64,000 nucleotides of DNA from Ochromonas danica (taxonomy: Eukaryota; Sar; Chrysophyceae; Chromulinales; Chromulinaceae). The translations under genes were made by a program, and so were the position numbers. This document shows, one piece after another, positions 41,237 to 52,903 of this stretch. The stretch is taken from positions 62,001-126,000 of the forward strand of contig VKHL01000006.1 in assembly GCA_015146655.1 (NCBI GenBank), read 5' to 3'. The notes below the pieces were generated by a model. The model searched no databases, was not told where the DNA came from, and saw only the letters and a program-made list of their open reading frames with translations. Each line of letters opens with the position of its first letter. Within the stretch, counting starts at the first letter, position 1.

Positions 41237-43500
41237 ATGAATGAACAAGTGAGAGAACTAGAAGCGCAAGCAAGAGAGAAAGGCATGGTGTTAGTGGACA
41301 GTAATGGCTTCGCCGCGCTGAAAGAAGAGTACGCGCAGGGCATGGCCGAGGCAGAGCGACTCTGTGAGGTGATCGACCCGGAGAACAAACCTTTCGACTC
41401 TAAATACAAGGCCAGAGATCTCTTGGATGGAATTTTTAAAAAGCTTGAAGCTAACAAGGCCATAGCGACCTTAGAGAAGAATGAGCAGCTCTTGGGGCAG
41501 ATTCGTCCTCTCCAGGCCGCGCTAAAGACAAAGACTGGGTTGATCTGCTGGGATTGTGAGGAACCTCACAACGCACAGCAAGATTTAGAAGAAGCTGCAG
41601 CCTTCTATTTCCCGCAGTTAGTACAGAAGGTGGAGGAGATGGCGGGAGGTGAAGGCAAGGAACAGAATGGCGATGAGTTAGAGGCAGTCGTCATTCCTGC
41701 CCTCATGGAAGTCTTGCAGCAAGCTGCTGACTATCTCTTGGAAGGTATGAAATGCCTCAATATTCTGGGTATTTTATGGTCTGGACGAGGTCAGTCAAGC
41801 AAGGCAGTGGTCTATCTGCTGGCTGCCAAGAATTACTACCTCTGCCATCATCAGAGCCAAGCAGCAGCAGCAGCAGCACAGCAGGGCAATGCGCAGATTG
41901 AAGACACGTACACTCATACTCTCTTCTATCTTGCTCAAGCATATGGTCACTTGCAAGACTCCAGTCGATCGAGTGATTATTGCAAGCAAACGCTTCAACG
42001 CCAATTGGAGGCTGGCCTGGTGGATATCAAGTCCATGTTGCAATGGGTAAAGAATTGTGCTGGAATTGCAGATTATTACATGGCCTTACAACAATATGCA
42101 TCAGCATCTTGTGCTTTGCTATCGGCGGAGAAAGTCTTCAAAGAGCAAGTGTTGAAGGCATTGTATGCTCAATTTGATCATGAAGTTGCTGCTGATTCTG
42201 CTGATGCCAACAAGAAGCCTAACTTTGTCCAAGGAAATCTCAATGCTGCCGAGATTGAAGCTGACTTACATCGTCGATTCTCTGTCATTGATGTATTGAT
42301 TCTGAAGCGAGCCATGGAGAGAAGCAAACAATGGGAAGTTGCTCAGCAGATAGAAATTGATTTGAACGCTCTAGCTGATGAGCTCAGCGCGGATGAGCGT
42401 GACGATCAAGCAACTATATCAAAGTTAGTTCGAAGCGGTGAGGAAGGCATGGTGGAGATGTTTACTGGTCTGCCTGTTGTAAAACCAGTCCAAGTCTTCT
42501 CCTCGGAGATTACCTCTTTCGAAGCTGCAAGATTAGTCTTTCTGCGTGCTGCTGCTCGAATAGAATCAGCCAAGAAGTATTATGTCCTCGATGGCTATGT
42601 TACAGATCATGTGGGCTTGCTTCAGGAATATTCGAAGCTGTATCATTATCTGGCAGCGTTTGAGAAGGATGTCAAGCGTCGCATAGCCATGGAGACTCGT
42701 CGTCTGGACATGCTCATTCCGATTGTTAATGCTTTGAATAAAGTGTCTTACGAGGTTCTTCATAAGCAGATTTCTTATGAGTTAGGAGAGGCGGCGCTTT
42801 GTTTAATTGATCTGAAGCTTGACAAGCTGCGTGAAAAGAATGGAGGCTCCGATGTCATCACAGAGAAGTCCTTTAAGAAAGGAGAATTGGCCAAATACAG
42901 CGAGTATTGCAAGATTGGCTTGGCCATGTTTGCTCATTTTACCTACATGTATGCCTATAACAAGGATCGTTGCGCAGAGCAAAGCTACGCCCAATTAGAG
43001 GCGTTACCTATGTACAAGTTGGCTACAACTTATTGTCATGATCCTGACGAAAGTAAGATTCCAAACACAATGCTACATGGAAATATTGTTCTAACAGGGT
43101 TTATCATTTAGGTCAAATCACGGAGGAGGAAGTGCGACCATTTCTCAACGCGCACTTCCTATCTTGTCGCATCCTCTCGAAGATCTTGGCACATCCCTCC
43201 ACGCTGCCTCCCACCTCTGTTGCTAGTGGACGAGGCAACCAGGCTTTCTATTTGATAGAATGTCTCAAGAGATATCAGTACATCCATCAAATAGCTTACC
43301 GTTTGTGTGAACGGAGGAAGGTAGAGTTAACATCTATTGCTTCACTTTGCTGTTGGCTTAGTCTCACATTATATGTTGCTCAGGTGCAAATAGAAGAAGT
43401 TTTCGGACAAGAAATAAAGATTTGTGAAGAAATGATTGCATTGCTGCCTTCGAAGATTGATCGCATGTGCTTCTTGGGGGAATCAGGACTAACACTGTAA
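41237..43500 (+). CDS. KIFBP: KIF-binding protein
   Basis: Exons 41237-43052, 43112-43320 and 43384-43500 encode 713 residues (animal protein about 620). The second intron is 63 bp and in frame, so it could be mistaken for coding sequence; removing it gives CERRK joined to VQIEEVFGQEI. KIFBP binds and inhibits kinesin motor domains and is built from TPR-like helices. Family marks: a central LNILGILWSGRGQ...AVVYLLAAKNYY, then TYTHTLFYLAQAYGHLQDSS and YCKQTLQRQLE, and near the end EIKICEEMIALLPSKIDRM, matching the animal C-terminus. A Q/A-rich insert (SQAAAAAAQQG) interrupts it. A fragment copy lies upstream at 39701-40110. Confidence 0.9.
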
Positions 43501-43641
43501 CTCGCTAGCATGGCTATAGCCTAAGAGACTGTTTGAAACCACAACATATACTGTACAAGTACAACCAGGACGAGAAACAAATGCATTTCACTTGCCACGA
43601 AATAATGTGTGCTTATCTTCACTTGAAAGCAATGAAGAGCT

Positions 43642-45024
43642 TCAGACCTCTTTCTCCGCCACCACCGTTGTGAGAGGCTTAGTCAGAGCTTTGGATCGTT
43701 TTCCGCTGACTGAGGGCAACTTCCTCTTGGTTCCCAGAATAGTAGCAGCACCCCACAGACTAGAATTATAGAAATCCACCTTTCCTTCGTTTACATGGTC
43801 TATCCATCCCGCCTGGCGCCAATTATCCAGCAATCTTCTCCATTCCTATTTGCACAAAACAAATCTCAACAGAAGTACACTAACAAGTAGGTATAATGAT
43901 TCTCATACCACAGCATCCAAAAGTGGCAAGTCTGGGGCCCATTGTGCCTTGTTCTCACGTATCATCTTAATTGCTTTGGACAATAAATTCAATCGTGTTG
44001 TAACAAAGCGATGTATCATATATCCTTGACCTTCCGAAATGGTCACTATTTCCACAAGACCATATAGACATTTTTCACCCTTCTTGAAGCTTGATGCTGA
44101 AAATATCTCTACCAGTCGCACAATACTTTCGGTCGAATGATGGGGTCCAAATCTCATCGGCGACAGCAAAGAGGGGTTAGAGGTGGTGTTGAGGATATTA
44201 TGGAGCACTTTGCTGCCTGATGCCGACCAAAAGACATCGTAGTTGGGCAATCGGACGGAGTTGCCATCGTTATCGCGAAAGATGGAACAAAGCATTGGGC
44301 AGTGATTACTAACAATCAGAGGAGATGAGGTCATGATAAACAGATGGTCAAACCTAAGTAACATCCCCAAGTCAAATATTAGCTATAAGAAGAATATCTG
44401 TGTCCAATAAAGAAGAAAGACTTCGTACATGATAGTCGCCGGCATAGGAGGGACATAATGTCCATTAAGTAAGAACAAAGGATACGAGAGAATCAGTTTG
44501 GCAAGAAGCTTTCCAAAAGCGAGTAAACCACAATTATGAATGCAACAGAATGTTTGGATTTGATGCATTAGCTTCCAACAAACAGAACCATGCAGAAGCT
44601 TCGCATTGGTCAAGTCAATTCCCTTCATGTGGAATACCTCTTGGGCCTTCTCCTGTGATAGTGACGTGGACTCACCATCAGAAAGAGCAGAGGTGAGAAA
44701 GCTCATCGCCATGTCTAACTCATAGATTAAGCTCAGCTTATACTCCTCGTCAGTGCGTGCATAAATGTTCCATAGATGGGTAGTGACGCTGCCTTTTACC
44801 ACGTTAAGTGCTAGATAAAAGCCATTCTCATAGTCCAGTGGTGGCTTCAATAGGAAGACATGGTGAAGACGATCAACACTCGATTGATGAAGATAGATGT
44901 GTTTGGAGAGCTGCAGCATAGGAGGGACGAGGACAGGATCGATTGACTCTTGGCCTATAAGAGAATAGACTAGTCCTTCCAGGTTCTCTTGCTCTTCTCT
45001 AGTGGACTCTGTGGAAGAGACCAT
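43642..45024 (-). CDS. Conserved-looking protein of unknown function
   Basis: Exons 45024-44429, 44353-43909 and 43845-43642 (introns 75 and 63 bp, phases 2 and 0) encode 414 residues. I do not recognise the family. It is a largely helical globular protein (LYELDMAMSFL-type helices, LLAFGKLLAKLILSYPLFLL hydrophobic helix near 180) with MFDHLFIMTSSPLI across the first splice and WRRLLDNWRQAGWIDHV near the end. The last 35 residues are basic (TKRKLPSVSGKRSKALTK). No signal peptide. Exon joins are supported by frame and consensus sites only. Confidence 0.6.
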
Positions 45025-45250
45025 GGCAGTTCTCTGTCACTGTCTGTCACTCTGTCTCTGTCTCTCCTTGTCAAGGGGAATAGATTATGACTTCTTCTAC
45101 CTCTCACAGTGACAGTCATCCAATAATTCACTTACTCTTCTTTCTTCTTCTTCTTCATTCTCACTTCTTCATTTTTCATTTCCACTTCTTCATTTTTTTC
45201 TTCTTTTGATGGATCTGTAAAAAGTCCGTTTTAAGATAAACTTGCGTTTG

Positions 45251-45334
45251 TTCTGGAAAGTCGAAAAGCAGTTTCTTTCCTGGGAACTCATTCTTTCTTC
45301 AACGAAGTGTTTTGTTTCTGGAAAGCTGAAGTTC
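45251..45334 (+). promoter_or_regulatory. Heat-shock-element-like sites
   Basis: Two clusters of alternating GAA/TTC words occur upstream of the small heat-shock gene. TTCTGGAA begins at 45251, with a following GAAA. TTCTGGAA occurs again at 45316-45323, with GAA at 45328 and TTC at 45332. This inverted nTTCnnGAAn pattern is the HSF binding unit, and it lies 150-235 bp upstream of the HSP20 ATG. Function inferred. Confidence 0.6.
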
Positions 45335-45484
45335 ACGGCCTTCTTCAACTGCTCCTCTTCGCTCTTCAGTCTTCAGTCTTCAGTCTTCTTCTACACTCTT
45401 GCCTCACAATCAAATCCCATCAACTACTCTCATCAACTACTCTAATCAACTAGTCTACTACTAAATTTATCTCACAGGATAAGA

Positions 45485-46027
45485 ATGCTTCGCAGAGCTA
45501 TTGTGACAACTGTCAAGAGTGTTACCCCATGCGGTGCAAAAGCTATTCCTAGAGCATATTTCAGCAAGAATCGAGGTCTCGCTCCTTTTGGCTTTGACTT
45601 CCCAAACTTCCATCGCTCTCTGAGCAATCCCAATGACATCTTCCGGGTGTTTGATAACTTGGACTCTTTCCCCACTCAGCTGGGCTTCAGTAGACTAAAT
45701 CACTTGCCTATGGATGTCAAAGAGACTAAGACTCATTACGAGGTGAAAGTTGACTTGCCAGGAGTGAAGAAGAGCGATGTTAATATCTCTATTCATAACA
45801 ATGAGCTGACTATCTCAGCGGAACGAGTCGGGGAGAAGAAGGAAGAAGGCGAGAACTTCCACCGCGTCGAGCGCCATCACGGCCATGTCTCTCGCACTTT
45901 CGTTCTGCCTGACAATGCTGATCATGAGAAGATCGAAGCCCACTTCGAGCATGGAGTGCTGGCGCTGAGTATTGCCAAGCATGAAGGGCCACAGAAAGAA
46001 GAAGTGCGCAAGATCGCCATCAAATGA
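45485..46027 (+). CDS. Small heat-shock protein, probably mitochondrial (HSP20)
   Basis: 180 residues, one exon. The C-terminal half is an alpha-crystallin domain: MDVKETKTHYEVKVDLPGVK, then NELTISAERVG, FHRVERHHGHVSRTFVLP and HGVLALSIAK, with a short tail EVRKIAIK that carries the I-x-I motif. The N-terminus (MLRRAIVTTVKSV...IPRAYFSK) is basic and amphipathic, with an R-A-Y-F cleavage-like site, the look of a mitochondrial presequence. The protein would hold unfolded proteins during stress. HSE-like sites stand upstream. Confidence 0.93.
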   Translation: MLRRAIVTTVKSVTPCGAKAIPRAYFSKNRGLAPFGFDFPNFHRSLSNPNDIFRVFDNLDSFPTQLGFSRLNHLPMDVKETKTHYEVKVDLPGVKKSDVNISIHNNELTISAERVGEKKEEGENFHRVERHHGHVSRTFVLPDNADHEKIEAHFEHGVLALSIAKHEGPQKEEVRKIAIK

Positions 46028-46246
46028 AGGGCCTCATCGTCACCCCTTGCCTAATGAACCAGCAACCATTTCCATTCTCCTCTTTAGTTTAGGAACACAT
46101 TGACAATCTAACCGTTAACCAATTTTACGCTTAAGCTCTTCACCAGTTATCCTTTCTCGATAAAGCGGCCACATGCGCCAACACGCTGAACACAACAGAT
46201 TGATCAGAACACAAATGAGAGAGAAAGAAGGATATATATAGCACCC

Positions 46247-48750
46247 TTACCCTTTCACCAAGCCACCATCCCCTGGTCTTATTGCGAATCGGCTCTTGTT
46301 AACATTGCCTGTGGCTTGAGAGGAACTGCCCGTTGTGACAGAAGAAGAAGGCACAGAAACTCCTTGCTGAGCACTCTTAGCGGCCGCCTTGCCTCTCAAA
46401 CTCATTCCATTCGACGCCACTCCACTGGAGGAAAATGTGGGTTGCGGAGCCAGCTCAGGTGGAAGGTCTGTCTTTAGAGAGTATCCCCCCTCCAAGACAG
46501 AGATCACTCCTTGGCCTCCAACACTGTCATTGATCTCACACAGTTGCTTGGTTATCCAGTGAATATCATCTTCACTCAAATAGTGATACATGTCATCATA
46601 ATGCGTGTCAAATCCAGCAGAAATGAAGGTAAGATCAGGTTTGAAGTCCCGCAGCCGAGGAAGAAGTGAACAAGAGACTTTCGACCTACAGTAACACAAC
46701 ACACAACACACAAGATGTCACGTGGTATTAGACAAACACAGCGGAATGAGCAGATAGAGACTTGAGATATATGAGATAGACTACAAGAACTCACCGAAAC
46801 TCATCAGATGCTGCTTTCATGAGATCTTCCAGCTTGCGTCCTTTCTTCTTGTTGTCTCTGGGGGGCAAAGGAGTGAGAGAGATGTTGACAATGTTCTCCT
46901 CAACTTTGTTGTCTCTCTCATTTCCACTCCCAGGATAGAAATGATCACCTGTGTTGTTAAAGCAGAGAGAATATCATCAATCACTCTTCTCAATAAAGGG
47001 AAGAATCTATTGGAAGCTCACCATCAAACTTCTGGATAGAAGCGAAGAAGACTTCTCGATCATCATTTTCATTGAGCCACGGCTTGTAGGATGGGCGGCT
47101 AATAGGAGCCCATGAAGAAGGAAGAGGGAGGAAAACCTCACGAGGCCTAAACAACAAACTCCTTAACACTGTGCTACAATAACAGCAAAGCATGGGGTCA
47201 GTGAGCACTTACTTCAGATTGCGTACAATCTCCTCTGTACCATTGCCTATGAGAGGGAGAGGGGGCAGTAAAAAAGAGAGATTAAGATGAATAAGCCTGG
47301 GTAGAAGCAAACAAATGACTGTACCATGGTGCACATCGATGTCAACAATGGCGATCTTAAGAGATTTGTCGGGGTGGTCGCGTCCATAGCGATATCTCGC
47401 ATACGCCTACAGTACATGCAGCAGCAGAGTAACGTACTGTGAGACTACAAAGTGCAGTAATGTCAGAGTGAGATAATCCTTACAGCAGCCACCGCGACAT
47501 TGTTCAGCAGACAGAATCCAGAGGATGCTAAACCAGGTCGGTGCCAGTAGTTGGGAGCCACCACACATCCACTGGGGCCAGCGTGATGACCAGGTGGACG
47601 ACCAATAACAAAGACGCGATCGTAGCCTTCTTGCTTGCCCATTATAGCATCCACTGCTTCCATAACCGCTCTGAAGTTAGTTAGCACAACAGTATTATCA
47701 ACAGGTACATATATCTCATTCCTTGATAGTCTAGTAACTTACGCGCAGAACTTCTTGGCAGCAGAGAGAGACTTTGCCACTAATGGTGTGTCAATATCGA
47801 GCATTCCTTGTGGAGCATAGCATGGAGGAAAGCCTGTAGAGGATGAAGAAGATGATGAAGAAGATGAAGGGGTCGTCTGCTCATTATTCGCAGAAATACT
47901 ACTAGATCTAGCACGCTTTTCGAGGTAATTCAAGTATTCATACTCATGAACTCTGATGACAACAAACAAGACAATGAAAGAAGAATGTTCGATCAGGTAC
48001 AGTTTGATGACAGAGAAGGAAAGGAAGTAGTCGTTACCTCAATAGGTCAGCAAGAGGAGGAGGGGGTAGTTGATCAGCATCCATCCAAGTCAGCGCTCCA
48101 GTTAGCTCTGCCCTGCGCAGACAGCCTTGTTCGCCACACAACAAGCACGTCCTCTGACTGTTCTCTTGGTGATGAGCTCCTGTGTCATGCTCAGCGCTGA
48201 CAGACCCAATGACTAGAACACGATCGTTCCCTCTCGTTCGATGTAATTCAAAGGACTCGATGTTGTTGTTATTGTTATTGTTCTTGATAGGTGAGTCATC
48301 ATCGAGTATTGGGGAGAGAGGAGAGGTAAAGGATGGAGGCGGAGGGCCAGGAATGGGAGAGACAGGAATGCCTCGATCAAAGATAGGTGTCTCGTCCATG
48401 TCGATCTTCTTCGGCAGTGGGGAAACACCTTTCCACAGATTGTCTGAATAGCTTCTCTTCACTGGATGAGCCACTGACGATTGTTGAGTATCTTCATGAG
48501 TAGCATGCTGAGCGGAAAGAGACTGTGGTTGAGACTGTAGCAGAGGCTGTCCGACTGTCTCTCTCTCACTTATTCTCTCCTCCTCCTCGGCTGCAGCAGC
48601 TGTTGCTTCTCTTTCAACAGATTGTACATTAAAACGCAAACCTCCAGAGAAGCTTTGTGTCAGCTCATCTAATGCACTTTCCACTCCCATCTCCTCCTCT
48701 CCTTCTTCATGTCGCGTGCCTATCTCTTTCCTAGTATCACCAGGCTCCAT
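46247..48750 (-). CDS. Class II-type histone deacetylase
   Basis: Eight exons, in transcript order 48750-48038, 47952-47743, 47670-47484, 47406-47325, 47246-47213, 47146-47022, 46948-46795 and 46685-46247, keep frame and encode 647 residues. The fifth exon is only 34 nt. The first 240 residues are low complexity (Glu, Ala, Ser, Asn runs). The deacetylase domain follows: VHEYEYLNYL, a Ser run inserted, GRPPGHHAGPSG near 331, SGFCLLNNVAVAA, VDIDVHHGNGTEEI near 390 (Zn ligands), FDGDHFYPGSG, FISAGFDTHYDD near 522 (Zn ligand) and VLEGGY with the catalytic Tyr. A frame runs on upstream of ATG 48750, so an extra 5' exon is possible. Confidence 0.93.
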
Positions 48751-49319
48751 GTCAATAAGGATGTTGTCTATTCTCTGAATGTTGTCAGCAGTCAGCAGCA
48801 GCAGTTTGTTTGAATCCAATCGCTGCGTAAACAAAGCGCGGCATGGAGAAACGCGTTTGTCTCCCTCCCGCTCAAACAGCAAAGTCTTGTGCACTGTAAG
48901 CAGAAGAAATCAAAGTGAAGAGGTTCGAGGTCTGCTTCGTTTAAGTTGATATCCATAATGGGCTAAGTAATCAACTATCTAACTAACCACAACCGCTGGT
49001 CGTTACACGCTATCTGCAGCCTATAACTGCTATTTTCCATCCTGACATACCAAAACACAATCATGCTCCAGCTAAGTTAGTCATGTCATATAGATATAAA
49101 ATTTGACCTTTAGCCTACACGCAAAGGTGTCAGCATCATTTTCTTCGTTGATATCGAGTTGATATACGAGCTTCAAGATATTCACGATCCATTAAAACAA
49201 AAACGACTGCCAAGCAAAAGCTGACAGAAAGCAACTAACGAGTTGAGGTTATGCCGCGAAGCGAAATATTGGTATAAGGATAGTGACCAAAGCGGACAGG
49301 ATACAACATGTGGACCCCC
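48751..49319. other. Upstream region of the HDAC and 3' region of the PC-esterase gene
   Basis: 570 bp. An ACGCGT word lies at 48851-48856, 101 bp upstream of the HDAC ATG, inside gagaaacgcgttt. The frame of the HDAC first exon stays open to about 48894 behind a possible acceptor (ttacag). Nothing else is recognised. Confidence 0.5.
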
Positions 49320-50447
49320 TCAAGCAAAGAGCATCCAGTGAAGAAAGAGAATGGGAATGGTATCCAAAGCCCCTGGACTGCAGAAATGCAAACAGTCTCC
49401 ACCACGAGATCTAATCCAGTCCCAGGCTCTTCTTCCTGGATGTGAGTCAGGCCTGAAATGGAGCATATCAACATTCAACAGGCTGAGGGAGTCCTTGAGA
49501 TGCGCATAATGGGGATGTTGTATGATATTCTGGTAAAAAGCATCATACTCATTGAAATACTGCCATTTAAATCTGTCCTTTGACCAATCAGTATCATTGA
49601 AATAAGAATAGCTTGGTCCAGTATACTTGTCGCAGTCGACATGGCCAGGATTGATTGTTTTCCAGATCATCTTGAGAGGCCTTTTGCCAATCTTTCGTCG
49701 CTCTGTCTGAGTGTGATTGAACATCCTAAGCATCTTATGTACACTTTCATTGAATAAACTGTCATGACCACCGCGTAGAGTATAGTGAGGTCCAAAGTCG
49801 ATCATGACCATGTCAGGTTGTAACCGCTCCAGTCGACCATTCCACATCGCCAGCTCTTCATCATAGGGCTGAAAGAAACCCATAATGCGACTAATAGACA
49901 GCTGGTCAGAGCACATGGTACGATTCTGCCTCCAATTGATCATGTTGACAAAGGAAGCAAAGGTCTGTTGCATGGTGGAGTCTCCGATGAAAAGGATCTT
50001 CCTCCTGCCCAGCAGTCGACAGAAGAGCTCAGGATCCCAAGCAAGCATCTCACATTGATCAGCTTCCCAATAGTATTGCTCTCGTAAAGAAGGCTTCCAA
50101 CGAGTTTTGTCCAACTCATCACATGCACTGCCGTGGGAGGTGATGAGGGTGAGCTTGGTTTGTGGTCCCACCATTTCTGCATCGTGGTAGTGAGTGCCAT
50201 TGCATTCATCTTTGATCTCTGGGTCTAAGAAATCATTAGCAAATTGGCCGCAACTAACATAGAGCTTCTCCGTGAGATTGCGGAAGACCCAACGACCAGG
50301 AAGGAATTGGTCAGGACGACAAAGCTTCTTTGATCGGCTCGATTTATGCCCACTGGATGCTTCCTTCTCATGGCCAACTACACTAATCCATAGTAGAAAG
50401 TAAATAAATAAGCGACTTCCTACACTGAACATTGTTGTCATCATCAT
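49320..50447 (-). CDS. Secretory PC-esterase / TBL-like protein
   Basis: 375 residues, one exon. A signal anchor (RLFIYFLLWISVVG) leads into a luminal domain with a Cys-rich start (KLCRPDQFLPGRWVF). The two catalytic blocks of the PC-esterase clan are visible: KILFIGDSTMQQTF (GDS, near residue 150) and, near the C-terminus, HFRPDSHPGRRA with DCLHFCSPGALDTIP. Relatives (plant trichome birefringence-like, animal NXPE/CASD1-type) O-acetylate or modify wall and surface glycans in the Golgi. The exact substrate is unknown. Several N-glycosylation sites (NRT, NES, NDT) fit a secretory protein. Confidence 0.8.
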   Translation of the reverse strand: MMMTTMFSVGSRLFIYFLLWISVVGHEKEASSGHKSSRSKKLCRPDQFLPGRWVFRNLTEKLYVSCGQFANDFLDPEIKDECNGTHYHDAEMVGPQTKLTLITSHGSACDELDKTRWKPSLREQYYWEADQCEMLAWDPELFCRLLGRRKILFIGDSTMQQTFASFVNMINWRQNRTMCSDQLSISRIMGFFQPYDEELAMWNGRLERLQPDMVMIDFGPHYTLRGGHDSLFNESVHKMLRMFNHTQTERRKIGKRPLKMIWKTINPGHVDCDKYTGPSYSYFNDTDWSKDRFKWQYFNEYDAFYQNIIQHPHYAHLKDSLSLLNVDMLHFRPDSHPGRRAWDWIRSRGGDCLHFCSPGALDTIPILFLHWMLFA

Positions 50448-50829
50448 CCGTTTTGCTCATTGGCATGACAAATGCGCATTTCTCCATTGTCCTTGGGCTG
50501 TGCCACACACCGTAAAACTAGCAAATTCCTAGTTACAAACCACAATACTACAGGACAGAATTTGAGAACAAAAATTAAACGTTGACTGATGACAGGTGGT
50601 ATGAAGAGTCTATTTGGTTTTATATGTAAGTACCAACAGTTTACTAAATGGGAACTATGCACGGCACATGATAGCTACACTTATAATGGCAAGTAAAGAC
50701 AGGTCTTTTCAACTCTGCACAACATGGTTGTCATCGCAGTGTAAAGGGACGAATAGTTAACTTAAGAAGTGACTACAGAAAACGGGAAGTTGGAAGTGGA
50801 ATTCGATTGCAGTAGGACTATTAGTTACG

Positions 50830-51799
50830 ATGAAAATGATGAGGATGTGGCAAGTGTTATTATTTGGACTCTTCTTTTGTGGATTCTATGTGCCATGGTC
50901 CACCTCTCTCTCCATCAAGATGATGACTCAAGTGGGAATCGACTCCCGTCTAAATCAATGCCTCACGTTGAATCCCTCCGGCATTCGCATCTTCCACCCG
51001 GCTTTCCCTACGAAAGTTACACAGCCACTCACTGCAGAAGACCTTGCGCGGCTTCTTCACATGAAGCGAACACTGACATCTCACCATCATGAAGGTTTTC
51101 AAAAGGACTTCTCCAAACTTCCTTGGCCGCTGTTACCTGAGATTGGCATTAAAAGCAGTCAATCGCAAATTCTCTCCAAGACTGCTGTGGAAGATCTCTA
51201 TGAACAGACTAAACATTTGGGCTTTTTGATATGGTAAGTGCAGCTCAGAGTCCTCTGCTGTGAGAAGTTGTGATATTGTGGATGATTTATGTGATGATGT
51301 GATGCGCAGGGCTCACAGACTTTCTCGACCAGAGACTGGTTGCCTTTTGCTGAATCACTGGAGACAAGAAATTGTCTTCCTATCTCTTTATGACCCTTAT
51401 GTCGGTGCAAAGGGTCATCTGATTCACCTCTCCCATGGTGGTATGGGTGCGAAGCAGTCGGAAGAGCAAGTCTACCAGTGGCCTGTACTGGGACTTGAAA
51501 GAGAGATCGTGAATGGTCACTGGTTACCTGTGCGAGCAAGTGACCATCTTCTGTCTGCCGAACTGCTTCATGTGTTACCGCCTTCAATGAGCAAAGCGTT
51601 GTGGGAGCTGGTGCTTCTCTGCTTGCTCACCCCTCAAAAGGAGGAGGAAGAGCTGCAGCTTTTGCTCGATACTGGCCTCTCTCCTGAAAAGGGTCTTTTT
51701 GCTTACATTCGATTGTTGAACAAGGTGATCGAGAGGTCGGAACTATTTGATGGTGTACCCGAACATCTCCTAATCACGGAGAGGGAAATAGCAATTTGA
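50830..51799 (+). CDS. Signal-bearing protein of unknown function
   Basis: Exons 50830-51233 and 51310-51799 (76-bp intron, phase 2) encode 297 residues. The first 27 residues (MWQVLLFGLFFCGFYVPW) form a signal peptide or anchor. The splice yields FLIWAHRLSRPETGCLLLNH. The rest is globular, with LSLYDPYVGAKGHLIHLSHG and a helical C-terminus. I do not recognise a family. It shares a divergent promoter with the PC-esterase gene. A plastid or secretory location is possible; there is no clear transit motif. Confidence 0.6.
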
Positions 51800-52222
51800 A
51801 CCTGTGTCCATGTCCTCTGCATACATTCATGCAGTTACAAATGTTCTGAACTTTTGTTTTTTATATGGAGAATCTGTCATGTTGAGTGTAAGGTGGATAG
51901 AGAGTGAGGGGCAGAACAGTTTTGTCATGTTCTACTGCTCCTTGTCTACCCCCTAGTTCCTTCTTTTGTGAATGCAACACAGTAGGTGAAAATGTGCGCG
52001 TTTCCCCGCACAACATGAGTCACAAATCATGTATTGGTGGTTGAGTATTAATTAAGCCGGTCAGGTCAGGTCAGGTCAGCAAATGACAGATCCTTTATGT
52101 ATTATCATTTTTTTATCTTTTCACAAATACAGTAGTTAGTATTCACAATGCAGACTTTAGTCTTGCAACCGGGCAAATTACTCTGTACAAGGGGATATTA
52201 CATAGCGGCTCTATGGCTGCAT
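51800..52222. other. Convergent 3' region with (GGTCA)4
   Basis: 420 bp between two converging genes. It holds four GGTCA units at 52059-52078 and T-rich tracts (52107-52117). No gene seen. Confidence 0.6.
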
Positions 52223-52685
52223 TTAGTACCTATTCTCAGGACGCTTGGCACCTTGCACGTAAGCACCGTTGGGACCAGTCACGTTAGCAGCGAAAACCTT
52301 TCCCTTCAACTTATCCTCCTGGACATCAAATTCAACAGCCTCGCCCTCAGCCAAGGAGCGGAAACCAGCGGCGAAGATAGCGGACTGGTGCACGAAGACA
52401 TCTCTTCCGCCATCATCAGGAGTGATGAATCCAAAGCCCTTGACAGCATCAAAAAATTTGACCTTTCCACTAGTCTTCATGTCGAGTTGCATTCTAGCTC
52501 TATAAAATTAAATGTCAGCAAAAGCAAGGAAAAGCAACAAGCATGCATGGTAAGAATCTGATCGCATCCAAAACAATGCAAAATAAAATGCAAACTTGCC
52601 TTGAAGCAGTAAAAGCATTTCGCACATTGAAAGCATGAATGGCAGAAACCATTAAAATTGCAAGAAGGAAGTAAGTGGCGATCAT
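52223..52685 (-). CDS. Plastid-type cold-shock-domain protein
   Basis: Exons 52685-52600 and 52499-52223 encode 120 residues across a 100-bp intron with a GC donor (AAG|GCAAGT); a GT donor 5 nt further on would give an immediate stop. Residues 1-18 are a signal peptide ([18 protein letters not shown]). It is followed by [13 protein letters not shown], a Phe-led Ser/Arg/Ala stretch like the plastid leaders of secondary red-lineage algae. The mature part is one cold-shock domain with RNP1 KGFGFI and RNP2 VFVHQS, ending [15 protein letters not shown]. It should bind single-stranded nucleic acid; a plastid RNA chaperone role is inferred from the leader. Confidence 0.85.
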
Positions 52686-52903
52686 TTTTCTAAAGATAGA
52701 TTGCTTGATTGACTGGGCAATTGAAGTGAGGCCAGCGTGCGATGCGATGCAAGCGATGCGAGGCAGCAACGCGGCGGGGATGGTGGCTGGCAGGGGCGGG
52801 GCGGGGCGGGGGGCGCCCTTGTTGCACTGCGGCTGCGGGGCAGACATGCTGCTGGCGTGGAGGCTGAACAGACACAGACAGACACGACACGTGCGATCGA
52901 ACG

